From the NCBI GenBank assembly GCA_004552515.1, contig SFOF01000005.1:1-34558 (forward strand): a DNA stretch of 34,558 bases, read 5' to 3'. Positions 1 to 7,664 of the stretch are shown here, piece after piece. The position numbers were made by a program, and so were the translations under genes. How positions within the stretch are numbered: the stretch's first letter is position 1; every line of letters begins with the position of its first letter. The notes below the pieces were generated by a model. The model made no database searches and was not told where the DNA came from. It worked only from the letters and a program-made list of their open reading frames with translations. Source of the DNA: Clostridiales bacterium. Its GTDB lineage: Bacteria; Bacillota; Clostridia; Christensenellales; Aristaeellaceae.

Positions 1-79
1 ACAACGTGCGGGAGAGAATTCAGAAGGTCATCGTGGGCAAGAGCGACACGGTCGAGCTGATGCTGTGTGCGATGATTGC
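1..79. repeat. 79-bp exact direct repeat (copy 1) of bases 585-663
   Basis: Bases 1-79 are identical to bases 585-663, which encode MoxR residues about 11-37. Identity stops at base 80 (C here, G at 664). The copy starts at the first base of the window, so its true left limit is unknown. The downstream copy is in its proper place inside a complete MoxR gene with its own ribosome binding site, so this copy is the misplaced one. A perfect duplicate at a sequence end is typical of an assembly artefact. Confidence 0.95.
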
Positions 80-491
80 CTCCGGCGTGGCCAACGGCGG
101 CGTGATGATGGAGCCGAAGCTGGTCCGGCAGATCACCGGCGCGGCGGGCATCCCGCGGCTGCGCACATCGGGCGGCACATACAAGCGCGTCATGAGCGAG
201 GCCACCGCCCAGATCGTGGGCGAGTATATGCGCGAGACGGTCGAAAACGGCACGGGCAAAAAGGCGCGCGTGTCGGGCTACACCGTGTGCGGCAAGACCG
301 GATCGGCGGAAACGAGCAACGACAAGTCCGTCAGCACGAACGCCTGGTTCGTGGGCTATATTCAGGACGTGAGCTGCCCCTACGCAGTGGCCGTGGTGCT
401 GGAGCAGGCCGGCTCCGGCGGCGATCTGGCCGCGACGCTGGCGGCGAAATGCCTGGCCGAGGCGGTCGAGCTGGTGGGCGGACAGGGCTGA
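3..491 (+). CDS. Penicillin-binding transpeptidase, C-terminal part, with a chimeric 5' end
   Basis: From about base 72-80 onward this reads as the C-terminal end of a class B penicillin-binding protein (FtsI/PbpA-type peptidoglycan transpeptidase, which cross-links cell-wall peptides outside the membrane). Visible family features are an ANGGVMMEPKLV stretch and the third active-site motif KTG (codons 294-302) in KTGSAE, followed by a WFVGY segment. The SxxK and SxN motifs lie upstream and are missing. The first 25 or so codons are not PBP sequence: they are identical to part of the MoxR gene downstream and join in frame at a shared Met-Ile-Ala. No start codon here should be trusted. The stop TGA at 489-491 is 62 bases before the MoxR gene, so the two probably share a transcript. 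The PBP assignment is firm; the fused 5' end is most likely artificial. Confidence 0.8.
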   Translation, partial: NVRERIQKVIVGKSDTVELMLCAMIASGVANGGVMMEPKLVRQITGAAGIPRLRTSGGTYKRVMSEATAQIVGEYMRETVENGTGKKARVSGYTVCGKTGSAETSNDKSVSTNAWFVGYIQDVSCPYAVAVVLEQAGSGGDLAATLAAKCLAEAVELVGGQG

Positions 492-553
492 CGAGAGGCG
501 GAAACGAGCGGAAAATCGTGCGGAAAGCATACAGATAAGGAGAGAAAACGCCT

Positions 554-1510
554 ATGGAACTCAAGGATATTCGGGTGCTGGCCGACAACGTGCGGGAGAG
601 AATTCAGAAGGTCATCGTGGGCAAGAGCGACACGGTCGAGCTGATGCTGTGTGCGATGATTGCGCGCGGCCATGTGCTGCTCGAGGACGTGCCGGGCACG
701 GGCAAGACGGTCATGGCCAAGTCGCTGGCTAAATCGCTGGACTGCGCCTTTTCGCGCATACAGTTTACGCCCGATCTGCTGCCCTCCGACGTGACCGGCC
801 TGAGCATATTCAACGCCCGCACGGAAAATTTTGAATTCAAGAGCGGCCCGGTGTTTACGAATATCCTGCTGGCCGACGAGATCAACCGCGCCACGCCGCG
901 CACGCAGTCGGCGCTGCTGGAGTGCATGGAGGAGCGGCAGGTGACCGAGAGCGGTGTGACCCGCGCGCTGGACGAGCCGTTCCTGGTCGTGGCGACGCAG
1001 AACCCCGTGGAGACGCAGGGCACGTTCCCGCTGCCCGAGGCGCAGCTCGACCGCTTCCTGATGAAGCTGCGGCCCGGCTATCCCGACACCGACGAGGCGC
1101 TGGCGATTCTCGACCGCTTTATCAGCAGCAACCCGCTCGAGACGCTCACGCCGTGCGCGGCGGCCGCCGACATCCGCGCGGCGCAGGGGCTGATCGGCAC
1201 GGTTCACGTGAGCGAGCCGGTGCGCCGCTATATGGTGGCGCTGGTTGAAAAGACGCGCGAGCTGCCCGAGGTGCAGACCGGCGTAAGCCCGCGCGGCCTG
1301 CTGGCCCTGCTGCGCGCCTGCCAGAGCTGGGCGGCGATGCACGGCCGCGATTTCGTCACGCCCGACGACGTGAAGGCGCTTTCCGTGCCCGTGCTGGCGC
1401 ACCGCATCATACTGGGCGGCCTTTACGGACGGAGCACGAAGAGCGAGGAGGTTGTGCGCGAGGCGCTTTCTCAGATCGCCGCGCCGGTCGAGTCCGGCGA
1501 AGGGGCGTGA
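554..1510 (+). CDS. MoxR-family AAA+ ATPase
   Basis: 318 residues, a normal length for MoxR ATPases, which act as chaperone-like partners of DUF58/VWA proteins at the membrane. The Walker A motif is at residues 45-52 (DVPGTGKT), Walker B at 104-109 (ILLADE), followed by INRA and the family phrase ATQNPVETQGTFPLPEAQLDRF. The C-terminal part is the helical lid (SPRGLLALLRA). The start is set by AAGGAGA at 537-543, ten bases before the ATG. The DUF58 gene follows after 6 bases and a membrane protein after that, the classic MoxR-DUF58-transglutaminase arrangement. Bases 585-663 recur exactly at the left end of the window. Client process unknown; a cell-envelope role is suggested by the PBP gene upstream. 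Confidence 0.93.
   Translation: MELKDIRVLADNVRERIQKVIVGKSDTVELMLCAMIARGHVLLEDVPGTGKTVMAKSLAKSLDCAFSRIQFTPDLLPSDVTGLSIFNARTENFEFKSGPVFTNILLADEINRATPRTQSALLECMEERQVTESGVTRALDEPFLVVATQNPVETQGTFPLPEAQLDRFLMKLRPGYPDTDEALAILDRFISSNPLETLTPCAAAADIRAAQGLIGTVHVSEPVRRYMVALVEKTRELPEVQTGVSPRGLLALLRACQSWAAMHGRDFVTPDDVKALSVPVLAHRIILGGLYGRSTKSEEVVREALSQIAAPVESGEGA
585..663. repeat. 79-bp exact direct repeat (copy 2, native location in MoxR gene)
   Basis: This is the native partner of bases 1-79, lying in the MoxR reading frame and ending just before the Walker A region. Sequence on both sides continues as normal MoxR coding sequence. Confidence 0.95.
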
Positions 1511-1516
1511 CGCGCC

Positions 1517-2638
1517 ATGAACATCCTCTGGATCCTGGTTTCGGTGGGCGCTGTGGCGCTGATCGAGGCCGTGCTGTGCCGCCTGTTCGGGCTGAAGAGG
1601 ATCGAGTATACCCGCTCGTTCAGCCGGCCGCGCGTTACCGAGGGCGAAAGGGTGGAGCTGGTTGAGGTCATCCGCAACCGCAAGCCGCTGCCCGTGCCGT
1701 GGGTGCGCGCCGAATCGCGCATATCGCCCAACCTGCGCTTTGGCCGCGGCGGCGAAAACGAGGACGCGCGCGAGATCAGCGCCGATCAATATCACAAATC
1801 CGTGTTCTATCTGGGGCCGTTTTCGCAGATCCGCCGCCGCCATGAGGTGACCTGTCTCAAGCGCGGCCATTACGAGGCCGGCTCCGTGGCGCTGACGGCG
1901 GGCGATCTGCTGGGCGCGAGCCAGCAGACCGTGCAGCTGAATCTGCCCTGCGCGCTGGATGTGTGCCCGAGGCTGCTCAATGAGGACGAGCTGGACACGC
2001 CCTCCACGCGCTGGCAGGGCGAGGCGGCGGTGCGGCGTTGGATCATGCCCGATCCGTTCCTCGTCTCCGGCATCCGCGATTACAGAAGCGGCGACCCCAT
2101 GCGCGACGTTCACTGGCGCGCGTCGGCGCGGCTGGGCACATTGCAGGTCAAGACGCGCGATTACACCGCCGATCCCCGCGTGCTGGTGGTGCTCAACGTG
2201 CAGACCAGCGAGGAACAGTGGGGCGACCTCATGGACTATGAGCAGGAGGGCGTAGAGCAAGGCATCCGCATCGCGGCGACGCTGTGTGCGCGTTCCCTCC
2301 GCGCGGGCGTGGAGGCCGGATTTGCTGCGAACGCCTGCCTTTACGGCGAAAAGAACACCGGAAAGACCGTGTATATCCCCGCGCGCAGCGCCGCCGATCA
2401 GCTCGAGACGCTGCTCACCGCCATGGCGCGGCTGGAAATTCACCGCGAGATGACCTTCCCGACGTTCCTCGAGACGCTGTGCGATCTGAGAAACGCCGAT
2501 ATACTGATCCTCTCAGCGTACGACAGCGAGGCCATCGAGGCGCGGATCGACCGGCTGCGCGCGTGCGGCAATTCGGTCACGCTGATGAAGCTGGAAAGGG
2601 GGCGGCGACGTGAAAAGAATCCTGCGCAAACTGCTTGA
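1517..2638 (+). CDS. DUF58 domain-containing protein
   Basis: 373 residues. A hydrophobic segment at about residues 2-22 should anchor it to the membrane. The DUF58 signature is at residues 187-205 (RDYRSGDPMRDVHWRASAR), followed by a von Willebrand A-like part (PRVLVVLNVQ). Proteins of this family are encoded next to MoxR ATPases and are thought to be their partners; the biochemical role is not established. AAGGGG at 1500-1505 lies 11 bases before the ATG. Its last 29 bases overlap the next gene in another frame, which suggests translational coupling. Unlike many relatives I see only one N-terminal membrane segment. Family assignment is secure, function is not. Confidence 0.88.
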   Translation: MNILWILVSVGAVALIEAVLCRLFGLKRIEYTRSFSRPRVTEGERVELVEVIRNRKPLPVPWVRAESRISPNLRFGRGGENEDAREISADQYHKSVFYLGPFSQIRRRHEVTCLKRGHYEAGSVALTAGDLLGASQQTVQLNLPCALDVCPRLLNEDELDTPSTRWQGEAAVRRWIMPDPFLVSGIRDYRSGDPMRDVHWRASARLGTLQVKTRDYTADPRVLVVLNVQTSEEQWGDLMDYEQEGVEQGIRIAATLCARSLRAGVEAGFAANACLYGEKNTGKTVYIPARSAADQLETLLTAMARLEIHREMTFPTFLETLCDLRNADILILSAYDSEAIEARIDRLRACGNSVTLMKLERGRRREKNPAQTA

Positions 2639-4001
2639 GGCGGTTTACTTTCTGCTGTGCTTCATGCCCGCGCCGCTGCTGATCGGCTTCGCGCTGCTGG
2701 GCGAGGACGGCTTTGCGCCGCTCGTCATGACGGCGTGCGTGGTGCCCGTCGCGTATATCGTGTCGCTGCTGCCCGGCTATGTGGGCGGCAGGAAGAAGCC
2801 GGAGACGGTCGCTGAGGCGCGCGTGAGCCGCTCGGGCGACCCCGATCCCGACCGCAACCTGCGGCGCGATACCCATGAGGACGAGGAAAAGAGCCGCGCC
2901 TTCCCGCTGCGGGCGGCCGTGTGCTTTACGCTGTTTTTCGCGATTGCGATTTATCTGTTCTTCGGGCCGGTGTGGCGGCTGACCGGCGACTGGCTTACGC
3001 GCGTCATACTGGCGCTCACGCCGGCGGTCATGATGCCGGCGGCGCTCATATTCTGCGCGACGGGGCGCAGCGCGGATTCGCGCAACGTCATCGCGGGCGT
3101 GGTACTCTATGCCGTCGCGGGCATTGCCGCGATCGCCATACGCTCCCACGCGCTGGACGTGTGCCTGGGCGCGGGCGGCGGCGCGTTCATGATCGCGTCG
3201 CTGTGGATGATCAACGACGGCGCGATGCACACAGGCGCGGCCTCCCGCACAGGCGTGAAGCCCCCCGCCGCCATGCGCCGGCACAACCGCGCGCTGCTGA
3301 TTGGACTCATGCTGATCTGCGCGCTGATCGCGGGCTTCAACTGGCTCCGCGAGAAGGCCGAATGGCTACTGGGCGTCGTTTCCTCGGCGATCGGACGGGC
3401 GTTCATGGCGCTGGCGCGTTTCTTTGCCGGCAGCGAGCAGGCGGGCGGCATGGGCGGCGGCGGCGCGGACGAGATGGACTTGTCCGGCCTGGCCGAGGCG
3501 CAGGAGCCTTCGAAATTCTGGGAGATCATGACCTATGTCGCCTATGTGCTGGCGGCGATCATCGTGCTGGTGCTTTTGTACTTCATGGTGCGCAAGCTGG
3601 CGCGGATGGCGAAGGCACTGGCCGCGCGCATCGGCGCGTGGATGGGCCGCGTGACGCGCGCCGCGGGCGAGGACTATAAGGACGAACAGGAAAGTCTGCT
3701 CGACTGGGGCGACGTTAAAAAGGACATGAGCGAGAGCTTCAAAAAGCGCTGGGAGGCGCTGTTTAAGCGCGAGAAGAAGTGGACGCTCATGGACGCGCGG
3801 GAGAAGGCGCGCTATCTGGTGCGCACGCTCTATAAGCGCGGCCATATCCCCGCCGACGGCCGCACGCTGCGCGAGGCGCTGCCCGAGCTGAACGCGCCCG
3901 ATCCCGAGACGCTGGCTGCGGTCTATGAGACGGCGCGCTACGCCGACCGCGATCCGGACGAAGCGCTGCTCGAGCGCCTGAGAAGGGACGAGCGCGCATG
4001 A
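2610..4001 (+). CDS. Multi-pass membrane protein with DUF4129-like C-terminus
   Basis: 463 residues with a GTG start; AAGGGGG at 2595-2601 supports it. Hydrophobic segments are seen near residues 8-30, 36-56, 95-115, 120-150, 160-200 and 222-243, then a Gly/Met-rich linker, one more at about 310-335, and a basic cytoplasmic tail. The last 70 residues (EKARYLVRTLYKRG..., then leucine- and Arg-rich helices) resemble the DUF4129 tail at the C-terminus of membrane transglutaminase-like proteins that accompany MoxR and DUF58. No transglutaminase Cys-His-Asp core is evident, so this looks like a form without the catalytic domain. The stop codon overlaps the uvrC start (ATGA). The DUF4129 label is an inference from position and tail pattern. 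Confidence 0.7.
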   Translation: MKRILRKLLEAVYFLLCFMPAPLLIGFALLGEDGFAPLVMTACVVPVAYIVSLLPGYVGGRKKPETVAEARVSRSGDPDPDRNLRRDTHEDEEKSRAFPLRAAVCFTLFFAIAIYLFFGPVWRLTGDWLTRVILALTPAVMMPAALIFCATGRSADSRNVIAGVVLYAVAGIAAIAIRSHALDVCLGAGGGAFMIASLWMINDGAMHTGAASRTGVKPPAAMRRHNRALLIGLMLICALIAGFNWLREKAEWLLGVVSSAIGRAFMALARFFAGSEQAGGMGGGGADEMDLSGLAEAQEPSKFWEIMTYVAYVLAAIIVLVLLYFMVRKLARMAKALAARIGAWMGRVTRAAGEDYKDEQESLLDWGDVKKDMSESFKKRWEALFKREKKWTLMDAREKARYLVRTLYKRGHIPADGRTLREALPELNAPDPETLAAVYETARYADRDPDEALLERLRRDERA

Positions 4002-5866
4002 ACGACGCCCTGAAGCTCAAGATCGAAAATCTGCCCGATTCGCCCGGCTGCTACCTGATGAAATCGGGCGGCAAGATCATCTATGTGGGCAAGGCGGTCA
4101 ACCTCAAGAACCGCGTGCGGCAGTATTTTTACGACAGCAGGCAGCACACGCCCAAGGTGCGCGCGATGGTCGAGAAGGTGGACGATTTCGACATCGTGCT
4201 GGTGGACGGCGAGCTGGAGGCGCTGATTCTCGAGTGCAACCTCATAAAGCTGCACAGGCCCTGGTACAACATACTGCTCAAGGACGACAAGCACTATCCC
4301 TACATCCGCGTGAATATGGCCGACGCTTATCCGGCAGTCGAGCTGGTGCGCCGGCCCGAGAAGGACGGCGCGAAGTATTTCGGCCCGTTCATGAGCGCCA
4401 CCGTCGTGCGGGAAATGATGGACGTGGTGCGCACGGTGTTTCCCATCCGCAGCTGCGTTAAGGCGCTCTCGCCCGGACGGGTGCAGCGCCCGTGCGTGCA
4501 TCATCAGATCGGCCGCTGCCCCGGCCCCTGCGCCGGACTGATCTCCGAGGATGACTACAGGGCGACGATGAAGCGCGTGATGGAGTTCCTCTCCGGCGAT
4601 GATTCCGGCGTGAAGGCCGAGCTGACCCGCCAGATGCGCGCGGCGGCGGCAGAGCTCAACTACGAGCACGCCGCGCTCTGCCGCGACCGGCTGCTCGCCG
4701 TGGAATCGGTCATGCAGAAGCAGAAGGCGATCGTCACCGGCGGCGGCGATCAGGACGTGCTGGCGGTGCTCACGCGCGGCGACGACGCGATGGTGCAGAC
4801 GCTCATCGTGCGCGGCGGCAAGATGATCGGCTCGGAGCACCATATGCTCGAGCGCGCCGGCGACGAGGATTGCGGCGAGATACTGCTTTCCTTCATCATG
4901 CAGTATTACGGCGACGACCGCGTGCCCGCGCGCGAAATCCTCACGAGCCATGAGATTCCCGAAGTGGCGGTGCTGGAGGAGCTGCTCAGCGAAAAGCGCG
5001 GCCTGCGCGTGAAGATCGGCTGTCCGCAGCGCGGCGAGAAGCGCCGTCTGGTCGAAATGGCCATGAAGAACGCCGCCGACGCGGTGGACAAGCGCGAAAA
5101 GCAGCTCGCCGCCAGCCGCGCGCGCACCATCGGCGCGCTGGAGGAATTGCAGGGCGTGCTGGGGCTGGCCAAGCTGCCCGTGCGCATCGAGGGCTACGAC
5201 ATATCCAACACGCAGGGCGCGCAGTCTGTCGGCTCGATGGTCGTGATGAAGAACGGCCGCGCCGCCAACCGCGACTATCGCTATTTCCGAATACGCACCG
5301 TCGAGGGGCCGAACGACTTCGCCTCGATGAACGAGGTGCTCACGCGCCGATTGAGCCACGGTCTAAACGAGCAGAAGGAGCGCGCCGAAAAGGGGCTGCC
5401 GAATGAGGGCGGCAAGTTTTCCGAGCTGCCCGATCTCATATTGATCGACGGCGGGCGCGGCCAGCTGGGCGCGGCGATGCGGGCGCAGCAGGCGCTGGGT
5501 CTGAACATCCCCATGTTCGGCCTGGCCAAGCGCATTGAGGAGATCATCCTGCCGGACGAGGACGAATCGATCCTGCTGGACAAGCACAGCGAGGCGCTGC
5601 ACCTCATACAGCGGCTGCGCGACGAGGCGCATCGCTTCGCCATATCGCACCATCGCTCGCTGCGCGGGGCGGCGGCGCTCAAATCGCGTCTGGACGACAT
5701 CCCCGGCGTGGGGCCGAAGCGCAAAAAGGCGATTCTTCAGCAATTTGAGACGATGGAAGCGCTCGAGAAGGCCTCGGTCGAGGACATCTGTCAGGCCGAG
5801 GGCATATCCACACAGACCGCGCAGGCCATATACGACAGCCTGCATAAGGACAGGGAGGAGAAATGA
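3998..5866 (+). CDS. uvrC: UvrABC excinuclease subunit C
   Basis: 622 residues, the usual UvrC length. It makes both incisions around DNA lesions in nucleotide excision repair, acting with UvrB. Domains in order: GIY-YIG nuclease at about 10-95 (LPDSPGCYLMK, IIYVGKAVNLKNRVRQYF); a Cys-containing region (CPGPC); a UVR/UvrB-binding helix at about 205-240; the RNase H-like nuclease from about 390 (GYDISNTQG, LILIDGGRGQL, ISHHRSLR); and tandem helix-hairpin-helix motifs from about 564 (DDIPGVGPKRKKAIL). Start and upstream stop overlap as ATGA. The pairing with cell-envelope ATPase genes upstream and a dipeptidase downstream has no obvious functional logic and is probably just operon packing. No broken motifs seen. 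Confidence 0.97.
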   Translation: MNDALKLKIENLPDSPGCYLMKSGGKIIYVGKAVNLKNRVRQYFYDSRQHTPKVRAMVEKVDDFDIVLVDGELEALILECNLIKLHRPWYNILLKDDKHYPYIRVNMADAYPAVELVRRPEKDGAKYFGPFMSATVVREMMDVVRTVFPIRSCVKALSPGRVQRPCVHHQIGRCPGPCAGLISEDDYRATMKRVMEFLSGDDSGVKAELTRQMRAAAAELNYEHAALCRDRLLAVESVMQKQKAIVTGGGDQDVLAVLTRGDDAMVQTLIVRGGKMIGSEHHMLERAGDEDCGEILLSFIMQYYGDDRVPAREILTSHEIPEVAVLEELLSEKRGLRVKIGCPQRGEKRRLVEMAMKNAADAVDKREKQLAASRARTIGALEELQGVLGLAKLPVRIEGYDISNTQGAQSVGSMVVMKNGRAANRDYRYFRIRTVEGPNDFASMNEVLTRRLSHGLNEQKERAEKGLPNEGGKFSELPDLILIDGGRGQLGAAMRAQQALGLNIPMFGLAKRIEEIILPDEDESILLDKHSEALHLIQRLRDEAHRFAISHHRSLRGAAALKSRLDDIPGVGPKRKKAILQQFETMEALEKASVEDICQAEGISTQTAQAIYDSLHKDREEK

Positions 5867-5868
5867 TC

Positions 5869-7275
5869 ATGGAAAAGTACAACAAAAAGATCGATGCGCT
5901 GATCGACGGCTGGCGCGATGAAATTTATGAGACGCTCAAGAAGTGGGTGGCGATCGATTCTCCGTCGGTCGAGCCGGCGGGCGAGGGCAAGCCGTTCGGC
6001 GAGAACGTGCGAAAGGCGCTCGATCAGGCGCTGTCCGACGCGGAAAAGATGGGCTTTGCCGTGCGCAATTTCGACGGCTATGCGGGCGATATTTCGCTGG
6101 GCGAGGGCGTGCAGACGCTGGGTATGCTGGCGCATCTGGACGTTGTGCCCGCCGGCGACGGCTGGACGCACGATCCCTTCGCCTGCGATATGGCGGACGG
6201 GCGCGTCTATGGCCGCGGCGTGATGGACGATAAAGGCCCGGCGATCGCGGCGCTCTACGCCATGCGCGCCGTGCGGGACGCGGGCGTCGAGCTGAAGGAC
6301 GGCGTGCGCCTGATCCTCGGCTGCGACGAGGAGGTGGCCATGCGCGGCATGAGATACTATGCCTCGAAGGTGAAAATGCCCGATTACGGCTTCTCTCCCG
6401 ACGCGGAATATCCGCTGATCAACATCGAAAAGGGCGGCATCAATGTTCTGCTCTCCTGCGAGTGCGCGGGCGAGGACGGTGTGTCTCTTCCGGTCTATTC
6501 GATCGACGCGGGCGAGCGCGTGAACGTTGTGCCCGGCACGGCGCGCGCCGTCGTGGGCACGAAAAATGTGAGCGTGGACGAGCTGAAGGCGCGTCTTTCC
6601 GGCGCGGACTACAAGTTCACCGTGACCGACCTGGGCGATAATCGCGCGCAGATCGAGACGATTGGCATACAGGCGCACGCCAGCGTACCCGAGCTGGGCC
6701 TGAACGCGGCGGGGCTGCTGTTCAACGCGCTGGTGCGCATCGGCGCGGACGGCGGCGTGAAGGACGCTGCGGCGGCGATGGACAAATACTTCGGCGTTGA
6801 GGGCGACGGCCGGAGCGCCGGCATCGCCGCGGAGGACAAGGAGTGCGGCAATCTGACCTGCAACATCGGCCTGGTGCGCTTCGACGGCCGCCATTTTGAA
6901 GTGACGCTCGACATCCGCTATCCGCTGGCCACCAGCGAAGAGAAGATCCTCGGCCAGATGTGCTACAAGCTGACCGACACGCCGCTGTCCGTGCGCCGCC
7001 TGAGCGGCCGCACCGTGCACTATGTGAGCGCCGATCACAAGGTGGTCAAGGGTCTGCTCGAGGTCTATCACGACGTGACCGGACTGCCCGCCTATCCCAT
7101 CGCCATCGGCGGCGGCACCTATTCGCGCATGATGCCCAATACCGTGGCCTTCGGCATCAACTTCCCCGGCGACACAGACACCTGCCATATGCCGGACGAG
7201 TATATCGACTGGGAAAAGTTCATACTGAGCGTCAAGATATTCGCCCATGCCATTGAAACGCTGGCCAGGGCCTAA
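5869..7275 (+). CDS. pepV: M20 family dipeptidase, PepV/Sapep type
   Basis: 468 residues, as expected for PepV, a cytoplasmic two-metal dipeptidase releasing free amino acids from dipeptides. Probable metal and catalytic residues: H89 and D91 in AHLDVVPAG, D120 in GVMDDKGP, the E154-E155 pair in GCDEE, D178 in SPDAEYP, and H440 in DTCHMPDEY. The insert between the first and second half of the catalytic domain is the lid domain. Two in-frame ATGs compete: 5863 overlaps the uvrC stop but has only 2 bases to GGGAGGAG (5853-5860), whereas 5869 has 8 bases. I prefer 5869. It is the last gene of the rightward run and is followed by a bidirectional terminator. Confidence 0.92.
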   Translation: MEKYNKKIDALIDGWRDEIYETLKKWVAIDSPSVEPAGEGKPFGENVRKALDQALSDAEKMGFAVRNFDGYAGDISLGEGVQTLGMLAHLDVVPAGDGWTHDPFACDMADGRVYGRGVMDDKGPAIAALYAMRAVRDAGVELKDGVRLILGCDEEVAMRGMRYYASKVKMPDYGFSPDAEYPLINIEKGGINVLLSCECAGEDGVSLPVYSIDAGERVNVVPGTARAVVGTKNVSVDELKARLSGADYKFTVTDLGDNRAQIETIGIQAHASVPELGLNAAGLLFNALVRIGADGGVKDAAAAMDKYFGVEGDGRSAGIAAEDKECGNLTCNIGLVRFDGRHFEVTLDIRYPLATSEEKILGQMCYKLTDTPLSVRRLSGRTVHYVSADHKVVKGLLEVYHDVTGLPAYPIAIGGGTYSRMMPNTVAFGINFPGDTDTCHMPDEYIDWEKFILSVKIFAHAIETLARA

Positions 7276-7282
7276 ATATGCG

Positions 7283-7331
7283 AAAAGCCGCCGCGCAGTC
7301 CTGAAAAAACAGGGCTTGCGCGGCGGTTTTT
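7283..7331. terminator. Bidirectional rho-independent terminator after pepV
   Basis: The arms 7287-7303 and 7310-7326 form a long GC-rich stem (GCCGCCGCGCA paired with TGCGCGGCGG, plus CCTG with CAGG) around an A6 loop. T5 follows at 7327-7331 and A4 precedes at 7283-7286, so it can stop pepV on + and, less directly, malY on -. Confidence 0.85.
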
Positions 7332-7458
7332 GCGTCTGGGCTGATTCGGATAAACGCGCGGCCTTGCGGGGAGAAGCGCGCGGAGGGGCAGCCGCCGGGA
7401 CATCGGCATAGCCGGGACGCGGCGGCTTTCGCAAGGGCACGCTCCGCATTTTACAGAG

Positions 7459-7501
7459 CGCCGCGCGTCTCCGAGAAGGATGGAGGCGCGCGGCGGTTTT
7501 T
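7459..7501 (+). terminator. Second rho-independent terminator-like hairpin
   Basis: 14-bp stem: 7459-7467 with 7487-7495, one T-G wobble, and 7469-7472 with 7482-7485. The loop has 9 bases and T5 follows at 7497-7501. The shape is right for + strand termination, but it lies 180 bases past pepV behind a stronger terminator, so it may be a back-up or a relic. Confidence 0.7.
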
Positions 7502-7664
7502 GCGTTCGGCTGGTCTGAACGGATGATTTTGGCGGGAGGAACGCGCGGAATGGCATGGCGGGGGCGCGGCGGAGGGGCGAGCGCGTCCGGCTGCGCGGCA
7601 ACACGCCGCGTACTCCCGCAGAGGATGGGAGCGCGCGGCGCGTTTATGCGGATTCGGCGATATA

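Larger units (their letters stand above)
7276..7664. repeat. Gap with a decayed tandem array of terminator-like hairpins
   Basis: There is no convincing gene in this 389-base gap between convergent pepV and malY. It holds four GC-rich hairpins: 7287-7326; 7390-7397 with 7420-7427; 7459-7472 with 7482-7495; and 7604-7617 with 7627-7640. Three of them end in the same phrase, GCGCGGCG followed by T-rich sequence and a GCG...TTCGG tail, at about 7318, 7487 and 7634. The third and fourth also share a GGATGG loop end. The spacing is about 171 then 145 bases. It looks like an ancestral terminator unit tandemly duplicated and then degraded. Confidence 0.6.
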
